Source: Bacteriovoracaceae bacterium (lineage in GTDB: Bacteria; Bdellovibrionota; Bacteriovoracia; Bacteriovoracales; Bacteriovoracaceae). Taken from it: a stretch of 64,000 nucleotides of DNA. The position numbers were made by a program, and so were the translations under genes. Each line of letters starts with the position of its first letter. The stretch's first letter is position 1. The notes beneath the pieces were generated by a model that was not told the origin of the DNA, ran no database searches, and worked only from the letters and a program-made list of their open reading frames with translations. The stretch is taken from contig JAOARC010000046.1 of assembly GCA_025210745.1 (NCBI GenBank), positions 1-64,000 of the forward strand, written 5' to 3'. Shown piece after piece: positions 52,499 to 60,172 of this stretch.

Positions 52499-53062
52499 TT
52501 ATAATAATTTATCTAAAACTTTCTTAGATGAAGCTTGTACTTTTTCATGCAATGAGTTTCCATGACTATCCATTGTCACAACAACGGGGAAGTCTTCCAC
52601 TGTCATCTCCCAAATAGCTTCTGGTGAACCAAGATCTTTCCAATATACATTATCGATTGATTTTATTTTCTCTGCTAAAACTTGAGCCGCTCCGCCAATA
52701 GCATGAAAGTAAACGCAACCATAGTCCTTACAACCTTTGAGAGTTTTTGGTCCCATTCCGCCTTTTCCAATAACTCCTAAGATTCCATAATCTCTCATTA
52801 CTTCCCACTGATATGGTTCTTCTCTAATACTTGTTGTTGGACCAGCAGCTTTTACTTCATACTTATTACCTTTTTCGATAATAACCGGACCGCAGTGATA
52901 GATGATTTGGTTTTTTAAATCAACTGGTGGTTTTGTACCTGTATGGATTCTGTGATGAACAGCATCTCTTCCTGTAAACATCTTTCCAGAGATTAAAACC
53001 ATATCTCCAACTTTTAATTTTTTGATATCTTCTTTTTTAAAAGGGTAGCTTAGTCTTTTCAT
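52499..53062 (-). CDS. Class I fumarate hydratase beta subunit
   Basis: The 187-residue protein corresponds to the C-terminal domain of class I (iron-sulfur) fumarases. SGKMFTGRDAVHHRI is near residue 25-39, AAGPTTSIREEP and GKGGMGPKTLKGCKDYGCVY follow, and EAIWEMTVEDFPVVVTMDSHG closes. With the alpha subunit it converts fumarate to malate. L(+)-tartrate dehydratase (TtdB) shares the fold; fumarase is favoured because TCA genes are close. It starts 9 bases after the alpha subunit. Confidence 0.9.
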   Translation of the reverse strand: MKRLSYPFKKEDIKKLKVGDMVLISGKMFTGRDAVHHRIHTGTKPPVDLKNQIIYHCGPVIIEKGNKYEVKAAGPTTSIREEPYQWEVMRDYGILGVIGKGGMGPKTLKGCKDYGCVYFHAIGGAAQVLAEKIKSIDNVYWKDLGSPEAIWEMTVEDFPVVVTMDSHGNSLHEKVQASSKKVLDKLL

Positions 53063-53071
53063 TTTGAATCC

Positions 53072-53977
53072 TTAGTATAGCCACTTGCTAATTTTATTAT
53101 CAGTTCTCATATTGATACCTTGTCTTCTGTAGGCCCAACACATATATGAAATTGAAACGTAGTATGATGCTGGCAATCTATTTAAAATACCAATCTTACA
53201 TCCTAAAAGAGTTGTTTTACCACCAAATCCCATAGGGCCAATTCCAAGTTTGTTAGCACTTGTTACAATATCTTTTTCAAGTTTAGCTAAGATTTTATTT
53301 TCATTTTTATCATCAAGAGTTCTTAGAAGTTGTTCTTTAGATTCAATATATCCTGAACCTCTATCTCCTCCAATACAAACTCCAATAACACCTGGGCCAC
53401 ATCCTTTTCCTTGAGCTTTATTAATAGCATCTAAGATTACTTTTCTAACTCCATCAAGATCTCTTCCAGCTTCAAGTGCTGTGTAAGGAAGTGCATATTG
53501 AGCACCAACATTTTCACAACCACCACCTTTAAGCATTAATTTTATTTCAACTGTTTTTTTCTTATGTTCGTGAAAGTGAATTGAAGGATGTCCTGGTCCA
53601 ATATTCATGGTTTCATTTTTACCAGTAATTGGATCCACTGAGTTTTGTCTTAAAAATCCAAGTTTAGTTGCTTTTACTACGGCCTTATGACAAACCTTTG
53701 TAAAATGAGTTTGATTAAATCCTACGGGATGAGATACAAAAAACAAAATAGTTCCAGTATCTTGGCAAAGAGGTTGAATTTTCTTTTTAGCAATCTCAAT
53801 ATTGCTTTTGATGATCTCCATTGCATATTTAGCAGAAGTATTTTTTTGCTCTTTTCTAAGAGTTTTTAAGATTTCTTTTTGAACATCATCTGGAATAACG
53901 GTAGAAGTTTTTTCTATAAGCTTTAATAGTGTCTCATATAGATTGTTATCTAACGTCTTTTGATCGTTTTTCGCCAT
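53072..53977 (-). CDS. Class I fumarate hydratase alpha subunit
   Basis: The 301-residue protein is the N-terminal, iron-sulfur-binding part of class I fumarase. The cluster Cys ligands are expected in PLCQDTG, KGGGCENVGAQ and GVCIGGDRGSG; MGFGGKTTLLGCKIG gives a further conserved block. It works with the beta subunit encoded next to it as a two-subunit enzyme, as in many archaea and low-GC or anaerobic bacteria. AAGGA precedes the start. It is divergent from the U32 peptidase-family gene. Confidence 0.92.
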   Translation of the reverse strand: MAKNDQKTLDNNLYETLLKLIEKTSTVIPDDVQKEILKTLRKEQKNTSAKYAMEIIKSNIEIAKKKIQPLCQDTGTILFFVSHPVGFNQTHFTKVCHKAVVKATKLGFLRQNSVDPITGKNETMNIGPGHPSIHFHEHKKKTVEIKLMLKGGGCENVGAQYALPYTALEAGRDLDGVRKVILDAINKAQGKGCGPGVIGVCIGGDRGSGYIESKEQLLRTLDDKNENKILAKLEKDIVTSANKLGIGPMGFGGKTTLLGCKIGILNRLPASYYVSISYMCWAYRRQGINMRTDNKISKWLY

Positions 53978-54052
53978 TTGTACCCATCCTTAAGTATTGA
54001 TAATTTTTACAAATTTTAACACATATTGACTCGATAATGCTACCAATGCTTA

Positions 54053-56503
54053 ATGAAAAAATCAGAATTGCTGCTCCCTGTCGGGGATATTAACATGTGT
54101 CTTGCCGCTATTCATAATGGGGCAGATGCCATATATCTTGGATCTCCGTTTTTTAATGCTAGAGGAAGATCAAAGGATTTTACTTGGGATGAATTAAAGG
54201 AAATCGTTGATTTATGCCATTTGTACGATGTTGATGTTCATGTGGCATTTAATGTTTTGATTTTTGAAAGTGAATTAGAGGATGCTAAAGAGCATCTCAA
54301 AAAACTTATTTCTTTAGGAGTAGATGCTCTTATTATTCAAGATATTGGGCTTATGAATATGGCAAGATCTATAAGTAAAGAACAGATCTTGCATGGTTCT
54401 ACTCAAATGAGCATTACAAATCATGAAGCCATTGAACTTTTAGATGATCTTGATATTCAAAGATTTGTTTTAGGACGTGAAAATACTATCGTTGATATTA
54501 AAACGATAAAAGAAAAAACGCATAAAGAACTTGAAGTGTTTGTTCATGGGGCTTTATGTGTGGCTTATTCTGGCCAGTGTTTTACTTCAGAATCTCTTGG
54601 TGGAAGATCGGCAAATAGAGGTCAATGTGCTCAGTCATGTAGGTTTGAATATGACCTAATTGTTGATGGAAAAACGTATGATACTAATGGAAAAAAATAT
54701 CTTGTTTCTCCTCAGGATCTTTGTGGAATAGATAATATAAAAGAGCTACAAGACATAGGAGTAGATTCTTTTAAAGTTGAAGGAAGACTTAAGTCTAAAG
54801 AATATGTGGCCACAGCGGCAAGATCATATAGAGATGCTATTGATAAAAATTTAAGCAATTTTGAAAAACAAAAAAATAATATGGCATCAAGCTTTTCTAG
54901 AGGCTTTTATAATGGATGGCTTGAGGGCGTTGCTCATCAAGAGCTTGTAAAAGGAACCTATCAAGATCATAGAGGGTATCTTCTAGGAAAAGCGCTTAGA
55001 GTATCACCAAAAACTTATTTAATCGAAACAGATAAAAAGTTTAAAACAGGAGATGGAATTCTTTTTGTTGATAAGCAAAAACGAGAAGGTTCTGTTATTA
55101 CCAATGTCTTAAACAAAGATCATAAAATACAAATCAAAACACTAGACGATATAAAAATAGAAAGTGCTCTTTGTTATATTAATTCTAGTAGTACAGTTAA
55201 AAATGAAGTTAAGGCTTCGATGACAGATCAAAACAAACAAAAAAAACTTAAAATTAAAGTCAAAGTTAAGGCACGCTTAGGAAAACCGCTTGAAGTCGTT
55301 TTTAGTTATAAGGATAAAATTGTAAAGCAAATTAGCGATAATGATATTGAGCCAAGTAAGAGTATAAAGGTAGATGAGAGGTTTATTAAAGATAATTTAT
55401 CTAAACTTGGAAGAACTGTTTATGAAGTAAAGTCTTTTGATATACAGATGGATGAAGGAATCTTTTTAAATCAAAAAATGTTGAAGAATATAAAAAATAA
55501 TCTCGTTAGTAAGTTAAATAACTTACGAATTGATCGATCTTTAGAGCCTAATGATTATGCTTTTAAAGCTTCAGTAAACAATATAGAAAATAAAAAAGAG
55601 CTTTCTATTCTTGTTCGAAAAAAAGAACAATTAGAATCATTAGTAGAGCTTTTAAATGAAAGAAATGAGTTTAAAAATGTCTTTTCCAAAGTCATATTGG
55701 ATTATGAATTTGGATATGATTTTGCTTCTTCAGTAAAACTTGCTAAAGAAAATAACTTAAATGTTTTTATTGCAACTACTAGGATTTTAAAACCTTCTGA
55801 GTACCATAATTTTAGATTAATAGAGCGAGCTGCTCCTGATGGGATTTTGATTAGAAATCTTGGGGCCTTAAACTATTTTAAAGACAAAGACTTTAAGTTA
55901 GTGGGAGACTTTAGTTTAAATGCATCTAATTCCATAACAGCTAGTTATTTTTTATCTAAGGGGTTAGAAAGTATATGTTTATCCTATGATCTTAATATAA
56001 AGCAAATTAAGGATATGCTGATAAATATGGATGCAAGTAAAGCAGAAGTTACAATTTATCAATACATGCCTGAGTTTCATATGGAGCATTGTGTATTCGC
56101 TGCTTTTATGTCCAAGGGAAATAGTTTTAGAGATTGTGGTAAGCCTTGTGAAAAACATGAAGTCAGCCTTAAAGATATGTTTGGAAATCATCATGAGATA
56201 AAAGCCGATCAAGAGTGTAGAAATACGATGTTTAATTCAGTTGCCCAAGGGGCGATCTCTATTGTTCCTGATCTTGGTAAAATGGGAGTTCATTTCTTTA
56301 GATTTGAAGCTTTGCATGAAAACAAGACTGAGTTTAGGTCTAAGCTATTGATTTTATTTAACTATTTTTGTGGAAATGTATCCTTAAATGATGCTATAAT
56401 ATCTCTTGGTATAAATGAAAAATATGGTCTATCAACAGGCCAGTTGATGAAAGACAGGGTGTATAAGGATCGCAAGAAAAATGATTCGCACAGAAGAATA
56501 TAA
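54053..56503 (+). CDS. U32 peptidase-family protein with DUF3656, RlhA-like
   Basis: The 816-residue protein has an N-terminal U32 TIM-barrel part (LLPVGDINMCLAAIHNGADA; ILHGSTQMSIT; then VHGALCVAYSGQCFTSE with GGRSANRGQCAQSC, the Cys motif) and a middle DUF3656-type region with a later Cys set (MEHCVFAAFM, RDCGKPCEKH). This layout matches RlhA (YdcP), which hydroxylates 23S rRNA C2501 in E. coli, more than the shorter TrhP. The activity is from family knowledge. It overlaps the DUF5522 gene by 23 bases. Confidence 0.88.
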   Translation: MKKSELLLPVGDINMCLAAIHNGADAIYLGSPFFNARGRSKDFTWDELKEIVDLCHLYDVDVHVAFNVLIFESELEDAKEHLKKLISLGVDALIIQDIGLMNMARSISKEQILHGSTQMSITNHEAIELLDDLDIQRFVLGRENTIVDIKTIKEKTHKELEVFVHGALCVAYSGQCFTSESLGGRSANRGQCAQSCRFEYDLIVDGKTYDTNGKKYLVSPQDLCGIDNIKELQDIGVDSFKVEGRLKSKEYVATAARSYRDAIDKNLSNFEKQKNNMASSFSRGFYNGWLEGVAHQELVKGTYQDHRGYLLGKALRVSPKTYLIETDKKFKTGDGILFVDKQKREGSVITNVLNKDHKIQIKTLDDIKIESALCYINSSSTVKNEVKASMTDQNKQKKLKIKVKVKARLGKPLEVVFSYKDKIVKQISDNDIEPSKSIKVDERFIKDNLSKLGRTVYEVKSFDIQMDEGIFLNQKMLKNIKNNLVSKLNNLRIDRSLEPNDYAFKASVNNIENKKELSILVRKKEQLESLVELLNERNEFKNVFSKVILDYEFGYDFASSVKLAKENNLNVFIATTRILKPSEYHNFRLIERAAPDGILIRNLGALNYFKDKDFKLVGDFSLNASNSITASYFLSKGLESICLSYDLNIKQIKDMLINMDASKAEVTIYQYMPEFHMEHCVFAAFMSKGNSFRDCGKPCEKHEVSLKDMFGNHHEIKADQECRNTMFNSVAQGAISIVPDLGKMGVHFFRFEALHENKTEFRSKLLILFNYFCGNVSLNDAIISLGINEKYGLSTGQLMKDRVYKDRKKNDSHRRI

Positions 56504-56837
56504 TCTTATTCCTGATAATATTACAACAAGGCAAAGTCTTTTTGCTAAAGGTACTTGCTGTAAAAGTGCATGCATGAATTGTCCCTATGGTTTTACTGTA
56601 AAAAAACACGGGCTTCTATTTAAGAGCCCATCTTTTGAAGAAATGGATAAAGTAAAGCAGTCTTTAAAAGTAAAACTTATAGGTGATTATAGTCAGTATG
56701 AACTTGTAGTACTTAAAGGGTATTTAATAGGAATTATTAAAGTGGATGAGCTTTTTGTAACGCAAATGTATCTTCACCCTTTAATTGATGAAGCAAATAT
56801 CTCTAAAGAGCTTATAGAAAGTTATTATTTCTATTAA
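56481..56837 (+). CDS. DUF5522 domain protein
   Basis: The 118-residue protein opens with a DUF5522 module: TTRQSLFAKGTCCKSACMNCPYGF, with a CC-x3-C-x2-C arrangement suited to a metal cluster or zinc. The C-terminal two thirds is not part of that domain and shows no known motif. The family is uncharacterised. Its start lies within the U32-family gene (AAGGA ahead) so expression is coupled; both may act in iron-sulfur-dependent RNA modification, an inference. Confidence 0.78.
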   Translation: MIRTEEYNLIPDNITTRQSLFAKGTCCKSACMNCPYGFTVKKHGLLFKSPSFEEMDKVKQSLKVKLIGDYSQYELVVLKGYLIGIIKVDELFVTQMYLHPLIDEANISKELIESYYFY

Positions 56838-58217
56838 TTAATAAGTATAGATAAGGCTTTTAGGGGTATTTGGTTGCTTGTAGAGTTCAGAACAAATATT
56901 GAAGAGTTTGAAGGTATTAAAAAAATAGTCAATAAGTTGTCCTTTTATATGTCCATCTATTTTTTGATCTAAGCTTGTTGCTAGTTTAGCAAATAATTTT
57001 TTTTCATAGTCATTGATCATGCTATTAAACGCAAGTCTTATATTTTTATCCATATAAGGCTTAATGCTTTTGCTGCTTGTTGGGATAATATACCCTCTCC
57101 ATATTCTGTCAAAAACTTTAGGTGGAATATGATCAGGTAAATGGGATAGTTTTCGTACAAAAGAGTCCATTGATCCACTATGGGCAATACTTATGGCCCA
57201 CTTTTTAAAAGCCGGGTAGTCATTAAAGGAATCAACTTCTTTAATATATTTGCCAAATTTTTGTTTCAATTTAATGATTATACTTTCATCAGCAGTAAGT
57301 TCTATTCTGTTTAAAATTCTTATAAACTTTATATGATCAGGTTTTGTTGTCATTTTTACAGCAGGTAGAAAATCTTCTAGAAGAGAGTTTTTTTCAAGAA
57401 AATTGACAAGGCTCGTATAGTTTAGTTTTTTATTCCACCCTTGTTTGGATAAAAAACGAGATAAGAAGTTCTCTTTTTCTATTGTAAAAACATAAGACTT
57501 GTTAGGTAAAGAAAGATCAATAATAGTTCTTTTAGAAAGAATACTTTCATGAAAGAACTTTTTTACTTTTCTAAACTGTTTGTAAAAATCAATGTATTTG
57601 TTAACTCCTCCAAAGCTTTTAGTGATTTGCTTAAATTTGATTGCTTTTTTAGTTGCAATATAACTTGCTGTTGTCACACTTGATACAGGCAGGGTAAGGA
57701 GTGTACCGTAAGCAGGCTGTCCATTTGCAATCATAATGAGAGGAAAAGTATAATCAATTTGCATTGCTGCAAGGTAAACTAATCCTGTGTCCATTCCAAA
57801 TCTTCGAATGACTGATGCAGCACTAGCTTTTTTATTTGTTAATTTTTCCTGTAGAAATGTTTTAAAATCACCTAGGGACTTTTTTAGGTTTTTTTGATTA
57901 ATTCCTTCACTTAAGACTTGTTTGATATCATCAGTAAGATCTATTTGAGTTGCATGAATAGAATTAAGCAGCATTTGTTGAATTTTATTTACTGACTTAT
58001 CTGTCGTTAGATTTTCTAATTTAACACCTGACATTCTTAGATTTTGAACTTCTTCTATTATCATTTTATTAACTTTCAGTTCTTGTTCTAAGTGTTTAAG
58101 TTGTTCGTTAGAAAAGCTTAATTTTGGCGCAATTTCTTCAATTAGTTCGTCAAAAGAATCCTGAGCAAAACACGCAGGATAAAGAATGAATGTGGATATT
58201 AAGATAAGCCATTTCAC
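56838..58217 (-). CDS. Exported protein with central hydrophobic segment, unknown function
   Basis: The 459-residue protein has a signal peptide (MKWLILISTFILYPACFA), a helical N-terminal third with coiled-coil tendency, and a hydrophobic stretch at about 150-190 (GLVYLAAMQIDYTFPLIMIA and PVSSVTTASYIATKKAI) that may enter the membrane. The rest is charged helix. No family is recognised. It lies 25 bases downstream of the RoxA-like gene on the same strand and could be co-transcribed. Confidence 0.72.
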   Translation of the reverse strand: MKWLILISTFILYPACFAQDSFDELIEEIAPKLSFSNEQLKHLEQELKVNKMIIEEVQNLRMSGVKLENLTTDKSVNKIQQMLLNSIHATQIDLTDDIKQVLSEGINQKNLKKSLGDFKTFLQEKLTNKKASAASVIRRFGMDTGLVYLAAMQIDYTFPLIMIANGQPAYGTLLTLPVSSVTTASYIATKKAIKFKQITKSFGGVNKYIDFYKQFRKVKKFFHESILSKRTIIDLSLPNKSYVFTIEKENFLSRFLSKQGWNKKLNYTSLVNFLEKNSLLEDFLPAVKMTTKPDHIKFIRILNRIELTADESIIIKLKQKFGKYIKEVDSFNDYPAFKKWAISIAHSGSMDSFVRKLSHLPDHIPPKVFDRIWRGYIIPTSSKSIKPYMDKNIRLAFNSMINDYEKKLFAKLATSLDQKIDGHIKGQLIDYFFNTFKLFNICSELYKQPNTPKSLIYTY

Positions 58218-58242
58218 TTATAGTGTATCGGCTGATTGTTTT

Positions 58243-59316
58243 TTAGATATTAGGCTCAATAAGTCCGTTTTCTTTTAAAAAAGCAAAAAGTTGGTCACTC
58301 ATTGAGCTTAAAGGATATTTTTTTAAGAGAATATCTTTTAATTCAAAGCAAAATGAACTTGTTTTAGAGTTGAGCTGAATACCATTAATTGAAAGGATAA
58401 GTTCTCGCTCACAAATAAAAAAGTAATTAAATTTTAAATCATAAACAAAATCAAAGTTATTTTTATCCTGATCATCATTAATATCAAATGATGATTGCAT
58501 TCTTGGAAAAGAAAGATACATTGATAGCCAGCTTTTTAAAAGTTGTCTATTATTTATGACCTCTAAAATATTTTGTTGAAAATAATCTACAAGATGATCA
58601 TCTAACTCAAATTTATTATTTTGAATTCCTTGAGTTTTATAAAACTTATCACTTGTAAAGTCTGAGCCAAAATCATAGAGATAGTCTTTTATTATATTTT
58701 CATCTTCTAAAGATTTAAATCCAATTGAATAGGAAACAGACTCTTCAATTGTAACTCCATGGTGTGCACAACCGGGAGGAATGTAAATAAGATCTCCAGG
58801 TTCAAGGATAACAGAGTAATCAGGTGCAAAGTTTTTTAGTATTTTGAGCTCTAAACCTTCTTTGTAAGTAGGATCAGGCTTTTCTTGTATAAACCATTGT
58901 CTTTTGCCATGGCCTTGTAAAATAAAAACTCCGTAGTGATCTATATGAGCTCCAACACTAGCTCCTTTGGTAGAAACTGTTGCCATAATGTCATCAAATT
59001 CCCAGTGGTAAATAAGATCCGTTGCAGCTTGTTCTAGCTCTTTAAAACTTGGATGAAAAAGATTAATCCCGTGACAGGCTATTGTATAATTCCCTATAAG
59101 GTCTCTTTGTTGTAGTGGTCCATCTTTAAGTGTATACGTATTATTTTTTTCGTAGATAATTCTTGATTCATATCCTTCTTGAAAAGCGAAGTCATAAAAA
59201 TCTTGGGCGCAAGCAAACTCACTAATATTTGTGACAGATTTTTTTATAACAAGTGTTTTTTTATTTAAGTATTCTTTATAAAAAACTTCTTTTGAAATGG
59301 AGCCTAGTAAATTCAT
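58243..59316 (-). CDS. JmjC/cupin ribosomal oxygenase, RoxA-like
   Basis: The 357-residue cytoplasmic protein fits the ROX/cupin-4 group. VGAHIDHYGVFILQGHGKRQW gives His124 and Asp126, and GDLIYIPPGCAHHG gives the third iron ligand His185; 2-oxoglutarate-binding residues lie between. E. coli RoxA (YcfD, 373 residues) hydroxylates Arg81 of ribosomal protein L16 using Fe(II) and 2-oxoglutarate. The family match is good; the exact target here is inferred. It is divergent from the actA operon. Confidence 0.87.
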   Translation of the reverse strand: MNLLGSISKEVFYKEYLNKKTLVIKKSVTNISEFACAQDFYDFAFQEGYESRIIYEKNNTYTLKDGPLQQRDLIGNYTIACHGINLFHPSFKELEQAATDLIYHWEFDDIMATVSTKGASVGAHIDHYGVFILQGHGKRQWFIQEKPDPTYKEGLELKILKNFAPDYSVILEPGDLIYIPPGCAHHGVTIEESVSYSIGFKSLEDENIIKDYLYDFGSDFTSDKFYKTQGIQNNKFELDDHLVDYFQQNILEVINNRQLLKSWLSMYLSFPRMQSSFDINDDQDKNNFDFVYDLKFNYFFICERELILSINGIQLNSKTSSFCFELKDILLKKYPLSSMSDQLFAFLKENGLIEPNI

Positions 59317-59411
59317 AGTAGAGACTTTTACTTTAAGATTTTTAAGGGAGCAATAGAAATATTTTCTCCTTTAGGATTTGAGCTGGATCATAGATTTGTT
59401 ATTACTGAAAA

Positions 59412-59435
59412 AAATGTTTGCTGTATCAAACATTT
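59412..59435. promoter_or_regulatory. Inverted repeat upstream of the alternative complex III operon
   Basis: AAATGTTTG (59412-59420) and CAAACATTT (59427-59435) form a perfect 9-bp inverted repeat with a 6-base spacer, in the 281-base gap between the RoxA-like gene and actA. It could be a regulator-binding site or an RNA hairpin. The remainder of this gap is AT-rich, with no promoter that I can place firmly. Confidence 0.35.
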
Positions 59436-59597
59436 CTATCTGTCGATTTATTGGGGGCATAGAAAATGACAAGAGGCAGTATGTCACAGAAGTGTAAAAG
59501 TGCTGGATTTTTTTTGTCGTTTTATGTTGTGATATGGTATCTAAATACCTAAAATATTAAAGATTTAAATAAATTAATCTACATTAAGGGAATGTGT

Positions 59598-60146
59598 ATG
59601 AAAAAATTGATTGGCGCACTTGTAGCCTTCATTGCTGTTGGTGCGATTGCTGGTTTTATTATCACACAAGCTAGGCATATTGGTTTTAACCAAGGTTATG
59701 AGCCAACTCAGCCTATCGCTTTTTCTCACAAAAAGCATGCTGGTGATTTAAAAATGGACTGTAAATACTGTCACTTTGGAGCAGACAAAGGAAGACATGC
59801 TGGTGTGCCACCAACAGAACTTTGTTTAAACTGTCACTCTAAAGTTAAGACAAATTCGCCTGAAATTAAAAAAATTCAAAATGCTGTTGATTCTGGTGAA
59901 AATATTCAATGGGTAAAAGTAAATCATTACCCTGATTTTGCTTATTTTAATCACGCTCAACACGTAAATGTTGCGGGCTTTAAATGTCAAAAATGCCATG
60001 GTCCTGTAGAGGAAATGGAAGTTTATTGGCAACATGAAAAGCTAGCAATGGGTTGGTGTATTGAGTGTCACAGAGAAAATGAAATTGCGCCACCTGAAGA
60101 TCATAAAAGAGCTGCTGGTGGAGACTGTTCTAAGTGTCACTATTAA
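59598..60146 (+). CDS. actA: Alternative complex III pentaheme cytochrome c subunit ActA
   Basis: The 182-residue protein has an N-terminal membrane anchor (LIGALVAFIAVGAIAGFIITQ) and five CxxCH haem-binding motifs: CKYCH, CLNCH, CQKCH, CIECH and CSKCH. That matches ActA, the periplasmic pentaheme subunit of alternative complex III, which accepts electrons from quinol oxidation. I start at ATG 59598, because AAGGG lies 7 bases ahead; an ATG two codons earlier leaves only one base between. It leads the act operon. Confidence 0.93.
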   Translation: MKKLIGALVAFIAVGAIAGFIITQARHIGFNQGYEPTQPIAFSHKKHAGDLKMDCKYCHFGADKGRHAGVPPTELCLNCHSKVKTNSPEIKKIQNAVDSGENIQWVKVNHYPDFAYFNHAQHVNVAGFKCQKCHGPVEEMEVYWQHEKLAMGWCIECHRENEIAPPEDHKRAAGGDCSKCHY

Positions 60147-60172
60147 TCAAGTAAACTGAAAGGTTAAATATA

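Noticed and set aside
52499-53977. L(+)-tartrate dehydratase (TtdAB) rather than fumarase
   Set aside because: The folds are shared and it cannot be fully excluded, but 2-oxoglutarate dehydrogenase genes nearby and absence of tartrate transport genes favour fumarase.
59466-59552. Possible 28-codon frame with a hydrophobic stretch ahead of actA
   Set aside because: Only a G-rich sequence at loose spacing supports it; size is within chance expectation for AT-rich DNA, and no conservation can be tested here.
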